Source: Anaerofustis sp. (lineage in GTDB: Bacteria; Bacillota; Clostridia; Eubacteriales; Anaerofustaceae). From it: a stretch of 64,000 bases of DNA. How positions within the stretch are numbered: position 1 is the first letter of the stretch; every line of letters begins with the position of its first letter. The stretch lies in NCBI RefSeq assembly GCF_019420015.1, contig NZ_JAHZIA010000039.1:97303-161302 (forward strand), given 5' to 3'. Below are positions 56,634 to 64,000 of this stretch, in pieces. The notes under the pieces are model-generated. The model was not told the DNA's origin. It saw only the letters and a list, made by a program, of their open reading frames with translations, and made no database searches. Made by a program: the position numbers and the translations under genes.

Positions 56634-56962
56634 ATTACAAAGAAAACTTCTATGACATAAAAATACTTTCTAACTTATGTAAAATACATGCTAAATATCT
56701 CATATAACTTGCTTCACGGCTTACAAAAATTTCAACTAATAAATATATAAAACTCATTCCAATAAGGCTAATACACCAATGTATAAACCTATAACTCAGC
56801 CTAAAATAAGGTATTTACAAGTTACTCTTTATTCAAATATTGTCATTTTTTTGTTATATTGTTGTACAAATCTTATACAGATGTTGTCATAATATTGGAA
56901 GTGTCGTAATATTTTTATATAATGAAAAAATAAGTCAGAAATTTGTATTAAAAAGGAGAATA
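56634..56962. other. Gap downstream of tRNA-Thr with paired repeats before the phage-like gene
   Basis: AT-rich, no gene in the first 200 bases. At 56885-56896 and 56902-56913 are the direct repeats TGTCATAATATT and TGTCGTAATATT (17 bp apart) directly over the -35 side of TATAAT at 56918-56923: a likely operator. I saw no repeat of the tRNA 3' end here. Confidence 0.5.
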
Positions 56963-57295
56963 ATGATTATAGAAGAGCAATATAAGGAATTCGAAAAAGA
57001 ATTAAAATCTCTTAAATCAAAAAAAGCAAGACTTAATGTTTTAAAAAACTATAAAAATTTAAGTGAACATGATAAAAATGAACTTTCTAAATTACAAGAT
57101 GAAATTGAAATATTTGAAAAAGCTTTAGAGTCTATGAATTATATATTAAAAAATATAATTATTAAATACTATATAGAAGAAGAAAAGTTAAAAAATATAG
57201 CTGACAATATTGGATATTCTTTTTCATATTGTTCAAAAAAGAAGAAAGAAGCAGTAAAACTTTTATCATATTTAATAAATGGAAAAGAAATATAA
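56963..57295 (+). CDS. Phage-type transcriptional regulator, sigma-70 region 4-like
   Basis: 110 residues from the ATG at 56963, preceded by AGGAG; the frame opens earlier (56840) but without a ribosome binding site. An N-terminal coiled coil (about 1-55) is followed by a helix-turn-helix (ALESMNYILKNIIIKYYIEEEKLKNIADNIGYSFSYCSKKKKEAVKLL) of the kind found in ArpU/DUF1492 phage late regulators. Location just after a tRNA, a usual integration target, suggests a prophage remnant, though no other phage gene is here. Confidence 0.7.
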   Translation: MIIEEQYKEFEKELKSLKSKKARLNVLKNYKNLSEHDKNELSKLQDEIEIFEKALESMNYILKNIIIKYYIEEEKLKNIADNIGYSFSYCSKKKKEAVKLLSYLINGKEI

Positions 57296-57548
57296 TGACT
57301 CAATCCCCTTCGGGTCAATTTATATTAAATATTGCATTATAAGTACTGTTAATTTTTAAACTCAAACAACCTTATTTTTATATAACGTTCAATTAAAAAT
57401 TTTAATATTTTCTGACTTATTAGACAAAATTGTTATATCAGTTCAAATAAATATTTTACCATTTAAGTAAAATATCATTATAAAAGTTTCTTTTCATATC
57501 AATATCTGTTAAAATTTTTAATAAAGATGAAAAAGAGGACAAATAAAA

Positions 57549-57722
57549 ATGGAAACTGAAAATAGAACTACAATAATAAAAAAGACCGTAAAATCAGGTA
57601 TATCTTTTGGAAGCGCACTGGCAATGGTTATAAGTTATACTACATGGCATTCGATATTTTGGGCTATTATACACGGCTTATTAGGCTGGATATATGTAAT
57701 ATACTTTATTATATTTCACTAA
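57549..57722 (+). CDS. Small two-helix membrane protein
   Basis: 57 residues from the ATG at 57549 with GAGG upstream. SGISFGSALAMVISYT and SIFWAIIHGLLGWIYVIYFIIF form two hydrophobic segments. I recognise this as a widespread short conserved membrane protein (GSALAMVISW...WAIIHG...YVIYF type) without known function. Own terminator follows. Confidence 0.75.
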   Translation: METENRTTIIKKTVKSGISFGSALAMVISYTTWHSIFWAIIHGLLGWIYVIYFIIFH

Positions 57723-57752
57723 AAACAACGATAAATATCGTTGTTTTTTTAT
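57723..57752 (+). terminator. Terminator of the small membrane protein gene
   Basis: AAACAACGAT and ATCGTTGTTT pair around a 4-base loop and are followed by a T run. Confidence 0.85.
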
Positions 57753-57849
57753 TAAAATAAACTAAAACAAAACACTAAAAAACATATTTATAAATTATTT
57801 ACATGCATTTTATATTAATTTATAATATATAAAAAGGAATAAATTTAAA

Positions 57850-58158
57850 ATGAGTAAAATTCTTAACGAAGATTTAATTTTTATTGTACTTTCTATAGTA
57901 GAAGAAATACCAAAAGGAAAAGTAGCTACATACGGACAAATAGCAAATCTTGCAGGAAGACCTAAAAATGCACGTTTAGTTGGTAAAATACTCAGTATAT
58001 CAGAATATTTCGGCAAATATCCATGTCACAGAGTTGTAAATTTCAACGGAAGAATTGCTCCGGGTTATGAAAAACAAAAAGAATTGCTGGAAAAAGAAGG
58101 AATCTTCTTTAAAAATGAAACCCATGTTGATATAAAAAAACATAAGTGGAATATATAA
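57850..58158 (+). CDS. MGMT/Ogt-family DNA-binding protein
   Basis: 102 residues comprising only the C-terminal DNA-binding and active-site domain of alkylguanine-DNA alkyltransferases. The acceptor cysteine is present (Cys59 in YPCHRVVN), unlike alkyltransferase-like proteins where it is tryptophan, but the N-terminal domain is missing. VATYGQIANLAGRPKNAR is the helix-turn-helix. Direct dealkylation is plausible but unproven. Confidence 0.8.
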   Translation: MSKILNEDLIFIVLSIVEEIPKGKVATYGQIANLAGRPKNARLVGKILSISEYFGKYPCHRVVNFNGRIAPGYEKQKELLEKEGIFFKNETHVDIKKHKWNI

Positions 58159-58180
58159 ATTGCAGATACACATCAGTACT

Positions 58181-59131
58181 TTATCTTGCAAGTGAAATAA
58201 GTTTTTTTGCCGTATTTACATCTGTGATAAGGGAATCAATATAATTACACCTTATTGCTGTATATATACTGTCGGCTTTTTCAACTCCTCCGGCAACGGC
58301 AACAACTTCTTTTATCTTTTTTATTTCATTCAAGTCTAATGACATTAAATGATCATGCCATTTGCAATCTATTTTTTCTCCTCTTTTATTGTATATGTTA
58401 TAGGATATATCCCCTACAATTGCTTCGTCTAATTCTTGAAGACTTTTATATTGTTTATACATATAATTTTCAACCCAAGTACGATATCTATCTTGCCCCC
58501 CTATTCCCACAACTGCCAAATCTGCATTTTTTGCTTTATCAAAAACTTCTTTTATAAAGTTTTGGCTTATTAACATTTTCTTTGCTTCATGAGAGTCGAC
58601 TACAAGAGGCGCATGTAATTCCATATAATTACCGCCGCTTCTATGGGCAAGCATTTCGCATATTGCACTTGCCTGCATATATCTGTACTTATCTCCAAGT
58701 CCACCGGATATTGGAACAAAAGTTACATCATCAAAAGGAAGAGAACACACAAAACCTGATGCTATCTGATAACAGGTTCTGCCCCCTGCCATTGCTATAA
58801 CTTTATTGTTACTCATTTTTCTTGCCAGATATTTGCTTGCGGCAGAACTTAATCTCTCAATAAGCAAGTCTTTATATTCAACATTTACACAAATTACATC
58901 TTTTAAAAACAATGCTTCTTTAAGCTCACTTTCAAGTTCTCTGTAAGGATGAACGCCTTCATCGTGAATAACAACCTCTACTATTCCAAGAAGCCTTGCT
59001 TTTGTTATCATTTTTGATATGGAAGAACGGCTTATGTTATACTTTCTTGCGATTTGTGCTTGAGTTAGATTTTTATCGTAATATAGATGAGCAATTTCGA
59101 TTAGTAAACGATTTTCATCATAATTTTCCAT
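58181..59131 (-). CDS. SorC/DeoR-type sugar-binding transcriptional regulator
   Basis: 316 residues. N-terminal helix-turn-helix (YYDKNLTQAQIARKYNISRSSISKMI) and a C-terminal sugar-phosphate-binding domain (about 55-315) with AMAGGRTCYQIA and GGVEKADSIYTAIR. SorC-family regulators sense phosphorylated sugars. It is the last gene of the polyol operon, 12 bases after the EIIA gene, and probably controls the palindrome cluster at 61756-61862. Confidence 0.88.
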   Translation of the reverse strand: MENYDENRLLIEIAHLYYDKNLTQAQIARKYNISRSSISKMITKARLLGIVEVVIHDEGVHPYRELESELKEALFLKDVICVNVEYKDLLIERLSSAASKYLARKMSNNKVIAMAGGRTCYQIASGFVCSLPFDDVTFVPISGGLGDKYRYMQASAICEMLAHRSGGNYMELHAPLVVDSHEAKKMLISQNFIKEVFDKAKNADLAVVGIGGQDRYRTWVENYMYKQYKSLQELDEAIVGDISYNIYNKRGEKIDCKWHDHLMSLDLNEIKKIKEVVAVAGGVEKADSIYTAIRCNYIDSLITDVNTAKKLISLAR

Positions 59132-59143
59132 ATTTTATCCTCA

Positions 59144-59494
59144 TTAAAATTCTATGATATCCCCTTGTTTTATATCGGGAACCACACAAGGAGAAACAAG
59201 TATGCTTCCCGGCATTAAATCTAAATCGGGACTAAAATTAATAGTCATATGCCCTAAATTATATAAATTTTCATTTGCTGCATCACCGCCGATTTTTTCA
59301 ACGGTATATTCATTTCCACCAATAAGTATTTTCCCGCCAACCTTAATCATTTCTGCATTTGGCTTATCCATATACTCATGTACTATACAAATATCTTTTA
59401 ACTCATCAGGACAGTCTTTACCAAATATTACAAGTAAAGGATATCCTTCAAAATATGCATCTTTTCCTATGCTTACTACTTTTGTCTTTACCAT
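59144..59494 (-). CDS. srlB: PTS glucitol/sorbitol-family EIIA
   Basis: 116 residues, typical for EIIA-Gut. The segment DICIVHEYMDKPNAEM holds the likely phospho-histidine, aligned with FIHCHG in E. coli SrlB, and GHMTINFSPDLDLMPGSILV matches the C-terminal part. It relays phosphate from HPr to the EIIB domain encoded at 62876-63862. Confidence 0.9.
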   Translation of the reverse strand: MVKTKVVSIGKDAYFEGYPLLVIFGKDCPDELKDICIVHEYMDKPNAEMIKVGGKILIGGNEYTVEKIGGDAANENLYNLGHMTINFSPDLDLMPGSILVSPCVVPDIKQGDIIEF

Positions 59495-59581
59495 TTTAAT
59501 ACCTACTTTCTTTGTTGTCTTTGCATAATAAATATTTGCTATATTATAATAACATAAATTAAAATAAATTATAAATATAGA

Positions 59582-60427
59582 CTAACAGTCAAATATAGAC
59601 ATTGCTCGTTTTACGTCTTCTTCCATTTTATCCGTTGCATAAAGACTCATTTTATCAAATGCCATATTATTCGGATTTTCCTTTATATATTCGTGTATAC
59701 CCTCTCCGCCTGCACAGTTCATATATGTATAATAATTAATTTTGCTTATACCATTTTTGATTGATTTTATATAATCCTCTTCACTTACTCCTGAACCTCC
59801 ATGCATAACAAGAGGAATTCCTATTTTTTCTTTTATTGTTTTTACTCTTTCAATATCAAGTTTAGGTTCTGTTAAATATACTCCATGTGTGGTTCCGAAA
59901 GATATTGCAAGAAAGTCTACTCCTGTTCTTTGAACAAATTCATATGCACTTTCCGGGTTTGTATATATACCTTCATCATCTTTACCTCCGCCTTCATCAG
60001 ATGAGGCAAAACTTCCAACATGACCAAGCTCTGCTTCTACAGATACACCTGCTGCATGAGCAATTTCAGTAATATATTTTGTTTCTTCTATATTTGTTTC
60101 AAAATCCTTTGCTGATGCATCGTACATAATAGAGCTTACACCCATTCTTATTGCCATAATACATTTTTCAAAAGTACTGCCATGGTCTAAGTGAACACTA
60201 ACAGGAACACTTGCTCTTTTTGCATAGTACATATATATAGGTAACATCTCTTCCATTTCCATTATCGGATCATGCGACTGAGCATGCTGTAAGATAATCG
60301 GACAGTTTAAGCTTTCTCCTGCTTTTATTGTAGCTCTTATTGCTTCAAGAGAAGGGCAGTTAAATGCGCCTACAGCTTTTTTGCTTTTTTGTGCATTTAC
60401 TAATAATTCTTTTGTATTTGCTAACAT
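59582..60427 (-). CDS. Class II ketose-bisphosphate aldolase (fructose or tagatose)
   Basis: 281 residues. Zinc-dependent aldolase with the metal histidines in SVHLDHGSTF and in VMHGGSGVSEEDY, and EAELGHVG. The family includes fructose-1,6-bisphosphate aldolase, GatY/KbaY and others; the exact sugar is not fixed by sequence. It is in the polyol operon between the EIIA and dehydrogenase genes, so it should act on the product of that pathway. Confidence 0.85.
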   Translation of the reverse strand: MLANTKELLVNAQKSKKAVGAFNCPSLEAIRATIKAGESLNCPIILQHAQSHDPIMEMEEMLPIYMYYAKRASVPVSVHLDHGSTFEKCIMAIRMGVSSIMYDASAKDFETNIEETKYITEIAHAAGVSVEAELGHVGSFASSDEGGGKDDEGIYTNPESAYEFVQRTGVDFLAISFGTTHGVYLTEPKLDIERVKTIKEKIGIPLVMHGGSGVSEEDYIKSIKNGISKINYYTYMNCAGGEGIHEYIKENPNNMAFDKMSLYATDKMEEDVKRAMSIFDC

Positions 60428-60437
60428 ATCTTATCTC

Positions 60438-61703
60438 CTATTCATTAAGTGAAATATTATAATAGTCTAATAATACTTTTTCTGCATCTTTATTCCAGCA
60501 TCCATCATGTTTTTTACATTCTTCATATAGCTTTTTAAATAATTCATTATCTTCGCCAAGTTTTTCAAAGTCATCTATTGCGGTAAGTGGCATATCAATT
60601 TGAGTATATATCATCTTTTTACCACCTGGAATATCAGGAACATTTTGAGTTGCATAAATTGCACTGTCAAGTCCACCAATATGAGTTACCATAATAGTAG
60701 GACTTAATCTTCCTTTTTCCATTAAAGATAAAGCATCAAGAACATCTTGGTTTGTGCTTCCTGTAAAACCGGTAATATGTGTGTAATTATAATGAACATT
60801 ATACATATTTATATTTGCACTTAATGTTTTATCAATAGGACCTGCAAAGAAATTTAAACATCCGTCTTTACCTAGGATACTGTCAGCTTGTTCTATTAAT
60901 GGAGTAATAGGTGCATATACAAATACATCATCATAACCTTCATTATTACTTAATTCCATTAATTTACTTGTAGAATCTTCATATGCATTCGAATTTACAA
61001 ATACTATTTTTGTATCTTTTTGAGCTTTTTGGGATAAAAGTTTTTCTGCTCTTTTTAGTCTGTCTTCTGATACATCAACTGCAACAACAAGACTTGGTGC
61101 ATCCTCAAGCTGAAGTGCATAATCTATACATTCAAGACCCATAGGACCACACGCACCTAAAATTGCTATCTTTCCATTTTTCTTAACACCCATTGAGTGA
61201 ATATGATTTTCATCATTTGTATGATACATTCTGTTATATCCGGCAATTATACAAGAAACAGGTTCTGATAAAGAAGCTTCAAAGAAAGAATCTCCGTTAA
61301 AAGGAATTAAACAATCATTTTCCATTACTTCATTTGGAATAATACTATATGTACTGTCTCCGCCGTAATATTGATAATAATATCCTACTGTTTTTACTTT
61401 TCCGTCTACACTAACAGCAGGTTGTACTGTAAACTTTTGTCCTTTCTTATATTTATCTTTCCACTTATCTCCCACTTCTATTATAATACCAGATAATTCA
61501 TGCCCTATTACTGCAGGGTTTTCTTTTAAACCCTCAGGTGTTCTTTTATGTTTTTCTCCTTGTTTTGATAATTTATAAGTAGACATACATACACTATCTG
61601 TAATAATCTTTGCTAATATTTCATCATCTTTCATTTTTGGTAATTCATACTCTTCAAGTTTTAAATCATTTTCTCCATATAGCCTTATTGCCTTTGTTTT
61701 CAT
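60438..61703 (-). CDS. Zinc-dependent MDR dehydrogenase (SorE-like)
   Basis: 421 residues. Medium-chain dehydrogenase with GHELSGIIIEVG, a zinc-region N-terminal fold and Rossmann motif ILGACGPMGLECIDYA. It resembles L-sorbose-1-phosphate reductase (SorE) type enzymes rather than the short-chain SrlD. It probably interconverts a polyol phosphate and a ketose phosphate. First gene of the minus-strand operon. Confidence 0.8.
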   Translation of the reverse strand: MKTKAIRLYGENDLKLEEYELPKMKDDEILAKIITDSVCMSTYKLSKQGEKHKRTPEGLKENPAVIGHELSGIIIEVGDKWKDKYKKGQKFTVQPAVSVDGKVKTVGYYYQYYGGDSTYSIIPNEVMENDCLIPFNGDSFFEASLSEPVSCIIAGYNRMYHTNDENHIHSMGVKKNGKIAILGACGPMGLECIDYALQLEDAPSLVVAVDVSEDRLKRAEKLLSQKAQKDTKIVFVNSNAYEDSTSKLMELSNNEGYDDVFVYAPITPLIEQADSILGKDGCLNFFAGPIDKTLSANINMYNVHYNYTHITGFTGSTNQDVLDALSLMEKGRLSPTIMVTHIGGLDSAIYATQNVPDIPGGKKMIYTQIDMPLTAIDDFEKLGEDNELFKKLYEECKKHDGCWNKDAEKVLLDYYNISLNE

Positions 61704-61755
61704 TATATACCTTCTTTCTGCTTATCATTAAAGCTAAATCTTGTAAACATAATAA

Positions 61756-61862
61756 TGTTACAAGTAACACAAGTCAATTATTTGTTCCTATAAAGAACAA
61801 ATGTTACACATATATTCCTTGAACAAATGTAAATATCGTCAATTTTGTGGAATATGTTCCAC
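61756..61862. promoter_or_regulatory. Palindrome cluster in the divergent polyol promoter region
   Basis: Four elements: TGTTACAAGTAACA (61756-61769); TTTGTTC/GAACAAA around 7 bases (61781-61801); a direct repeat GAACAAATGT at 61795-61804 and 61821-61830; and GTGGAATATGTTCCAC (61847-61862), a perfect 16-base palindrome. All lie between the divergent dehydrogenase and gutM genes. They are probable operators of the SorC-type regulator; which element is bound is unknown. Confidence 0.6.
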
Positions 61863-61938
61863 TTATGCATATCGCATTGACATTTTTTCTCCCCAAAATT
61901 AATATCAAATCAAGAATAAAGGAAAGGCGGTATAAAAA

Positions 61939-62331
61939 ATGTGGGTTATGGTTATGGTACTGTTTCTTCTTGTTATATTTGTCCAAACCATATTTTCTTA
62001 CTTGCAGCTTAGAAATATTTATACAAAAATAGCACAGCTAAAGAGTAAGTATAAAGATGAATATTATTTGGTTACAGGTACAAGTAAAAGAAAACTGTCA
62101 TTTGGAAAAGGATTTTTGATAGTTACCGTTATTGATAATAATGATAATATTATCGAATTTTTAGAAATGAGTGGCTATACGGTTTTTTCAAGACTAAAAA
62201 ACAAAGAAGACTATACAAATCTTTCTATTGACTCTCTACATGAAAAAGTATCTAACAAAAAATTAAAATTAGCTTTGGAAAATGCAAAAGAATTATTACA
62301 AAACAAAAAACTGGAATGCTTAGAACAATAA
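61939..62331 (+). CDS. gutM: GutM-like glucitol operon activator
   Basis: 130 residues. N-terminal membrane helix (about 2-22), then a basic region (KSKYKDEYYLVTGTSKRK) and an alpha/beta domain. This is the GutM/SrlM family found in Gut-type PTS operons, where it acts as an activator by an unclear mechanism. First gene of the plus-strand operon behind AAGGAAAGG. Confidence 0.85.
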   Translation: MWVMVMVLFLLVIFVQTIFSYLQLRNIYTKIAQLKSKYKDEYYLVTGTSKRKLSFGKGFLIVTVIDNNDNIIEFLEMSGYTVFSRLKNKEDYTNLSIDSLHEKVSNKKLKLALENAKELLQNKKLECLEQ

Positions 62332-62349
62332 TAAAACGGAGGTAAAAAC

Positions 62350-62874
62350 ATGGAACTAGTAGTAAAAATCGCAGAAGGTTTTAACGGAATGATAAGTAAA
62401 GGGGGCGAAAATTTAGTTGGATTAATAACAAGCATACTTCCCAACTTAATCATTTTATTAACATTAATAAATGCCATTATCGCATTAATAGGTGAAGAAA
62501 AGGTTATGAACTTTGCAAAGAAAATAACCAAATACAGAATATTAAGATATACTTTATTACCTTTTATGGCTTTATTCTTTTTAACAAATCCTATGTGTTA
62601 TACAATGGCTCGTTTCGTTGAAGAAAAAGACAAAGCAGCTTGTATAGACGGTATGTTCACATTTGCACATCCTATGCTTGGACTTTTCCCACATGCAAAC
62701 CCAGGAGAATTGTTCGTATGGTCAGGTATCGCAGCCGGCATAACTACCCTTGGTGCATCAATCACACCTTTAGCAGTTAGAGCAATCCTCGTTGCTTTTA
62801 TCGTTGCTTTTATCAGAGGGAACTTAACAGAATTTATCACAGTAAAACTACTTAAGAAAGGAAAGGCACAATAA
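62350..62874 (+). CDS. srlA: PTS glucitol/sorbitol-family EIIC
   Basis: 174 residues, polytopic, with the conserved segment FVEEKDKAACIDGMFTFAHPMLGLFPHANPGELF. Matches SrlA of the glucitol PTS family. Separated from srlE by one base, so tightly coupled. Confidence 0.92.
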   Translation: MELVVKIAEGFNGMISKGGENLVGLITSILPNLIILLTLINAIIALIGEEKVMNFAKKITKYRILRYTLLPFMALFFLTNPMCYTMARFVEEKDKAACIDGMFTFAHPMLGLFPHANPGELFVWSGIAAGITTLGASITPLAVRAILVAFIVAFIRGNLTEFITVKLLKKGKAQ

Positions 62875-62875
62875 G

Positions 62876-63862
62876 ATGAAAAAATTAACGGTTACAAAAG
62901 GAAAAGGCGGCTATGGGGGACCTCTAACAGTATATGAAACAGATACAAAAAAAGTCGTTGCATCAATCACAGGTGGAGGCATTCATCCTCTAGCAGCAAA
63001 AATAGCCAAACTTTTAGATGTTCCAGCAGTAGACGGATTTAACAATAAAGTAGAACCTGAAACAATAATTATCGCAGTTGTTGACTGTGGCGGTACTTTA
63101 AGATGTGGTGTTTATCCAAAAATGGGCGTACCTACAATAGATATTCATCCAATTTCGCCATCAGGTCCTTTAGCAAGTTATATGAACGAAAATAATTTTG
63201 TATCAGGCGTAAAAGAAGACAACCTATCTCTTATGGAAGATGATAAAGAAATTGAATTTGAAAAAAGCGAAGAAAGCGAAACAACAGCTGTAAATGAAAC
63301 AATAGAAGCTGAAAATGCTGATGAAGGAAATAAATTCTTAAATATAATAGCATCTGTAGGTAAAGTAATCGGTAAATTCGTTAATGTATTCTATCAAGCT
63401 GGTAGAGATTCAATAGACATTATAATAAAAAATATTCTACCTTTCATGGCATTCGTAAGCGTACTTGTTGGTATAATCCTATTCTCAGGTCTTGGTGATA
63501 TTATAGCAAATGCAATAAAACCTTTGGCAGGAACTTTACCGGGATTACTTATCTTATCAGTAATATGTGCCCTACCATTCTTATCTCCTATTCTTGGTCC
63601 TGGAGCCGTAATCGCTCAAGTTGTCGGTGTACTTCTTGGGGTTGAAATCGGAAAAGGAACAATACCTATTTCTTATTCATTACCTGCACTTTTTGCAATA
63701 AATTCTCAAGTTGGTTGCGACTTCGTTCCGGTTGCTTTAACAATGGCAGAAGCCGAAGATGAAACAGTTAAAGCAGGCGTACCGGCTATGCTTTTCTCCA
63801 GACTTGTAACAGGTCCAATAGCCGTAGTAATTGCTTACTTATTTAGTATCGGAATGTATTAA
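62876..63862 (+). CDS. srlE: PTS glucitol/sorbitol-family EIIBC
   Basis: 328 residues. N-terminal EIIB domain with KGKGGYGGPLTVYE and VDCGGTLRCGVYP, where the first Cys is the phosphorylation site in E. coli SrlE. An acidic linker (about 125-150) precedes the membrane part. The N-terminal half is almost motif for motif like E. coli SrlE. Last gene of the operon. Confidence 0.93.
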   Translation: MKKLTVTKGKGGYGGPLTVYETDTKKVVASITGGGIHPLAAKIAKLLDVPAVDGFNNKVEPETIIIAVVDCGGTLRCGVYPKMGVPTIDIHPISPSGPLASYMNENNFVSGVKEDNLSLMEDDKEIEFEKSEESETTAVNETIEAENADEGNKFLNIIASVGKVIGKFVNVFYQAGRDSIDIIIKNILPFMAFVSVLVGIILFSGLGDIIANAIKPLAGTLPGLLILSVICALPFLSPILGPGAVIAQVVGVLLGVEIGKGTIPISYSLPALFAINSQVGCDFVPVALTMAEAEDETVKAGVPAMLFSRLVTGPIAVVIAYLFSIGMY

Positions 63863-63865
63863 TAA

Positions 63866-63893
63866 AAAAACACTTCTTAAATGAAGTGTTTTT
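63866..63893 (+). terminator. Terminator after srlE
   Basis: CACTTC and GAAGTG with A and T tracts extending the stem; five T follow. Confidence 0.85.
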
Positions 63894-63946
63894 ATCATAT
63901 ATATATTAATATCGTATAAATAAACGTGTTCGTACAACTTATACAA

Positions 63947-64000
63947 TGGTGGGAGAGAATGGATTCGAACCATTGTAGGCTGAGCCAACGGATTTACAGT
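63947..64000 (-). tRNA. tRNA-Tyr (anticodon GTA), 3' part; 5' end outside window
   Basis: On the minus strand the segment reads anticodon loop ACTGTAAATC, a long variable arm (TTGGCTCAGCCTAC), T arm ATGGTTCGAATCCAT and encoded CCA. The long variable arm with GTA identifies tRNA-Tyr. Confidence 0.88.

Overview
The window is a stretch of low-GC, AT-rich Bacillota chromosome, most likely from an anaerobic member of the Clostridia. The evidence is the pyrK/pyrD(B) pair, ThyX in place of ThyA, the rplU-prp-rpmA cluster with an N-terminally extended L27, the sporulation-type amidase CwlD, GGAGG ribosome binding sites and rho-independent terminators with U tracts. The species is not identified from the sequence.

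Layout. 1-185: 3' end of queH. 195-9170 (minus): potassium operon kdpF-A-B-C-(unknown)-D-E, preceded by a tandem KdpE-type operator. 9324-9449: remnant of an HxlR-type regulator. 9486-19543 (minus): nine-gene UMP operon pyrB-I-C-F-K-D-E-carA-carB, behind a strong promoter and an attenuator-like leader. 19766-23620 (minus): CorC/HlyC protein, RlmB, ThyX and fructose-6-phosphate aldolase. 23995-25095 (plus): release factor 2. 25092-29244 (minus): pantothenate/CoA operon panG-panB-panC-panD-coaBC. 29581-31288: nucleotidyltransferase, small YtxH-like protein and endonuclease III. 31367-37528 (minus): pstS-C-A-B-phoU-phoP-phoR behind a PhoP box.

37850-40260 is a small accessory island. It has an orphan transfer-origin-like inverted repeat of the Tn916/ICEBs1 type, two unrecognised genes and a truncated XRE regulator. 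40700-41892 is a MerR-controlled gene pair with a 19-bp-spacer promoter. 42004-47126 (minus): pth, a small unknown gene, then rplU-prp-rpmA-obgE-yhbY-nadD-yqeK. 47310-48017: cwlD. 48124-53134 (minus): mfd and prsA. 53482-56466: class III fructose bisphosphatase and an alpha/beta hydrolase. 56510-56585 is tRNA-Thr(GGT), followed by a phage-like helix-turn-helix gene, a small membrane protein and an MGMT-family gene. 58181-63862 is a divergent glucitol-family PTS locus (regulator, EIIA, class II aldolase, zinc dehydrogenase on one side; GutM, EIIC, EIIBC on the other). The window ends in a partial tRNA-Tyr.

Most of the window is housekeeping metabolism. The less ordinary parts are the orphan oriT island, the pyr leader, the unknown gene inside kdp, the RF2 gene without its frameshift site, an orphan promoter/terminator unit near 43 kb, and a polyol locus whose substrate and kinase are not obvious.
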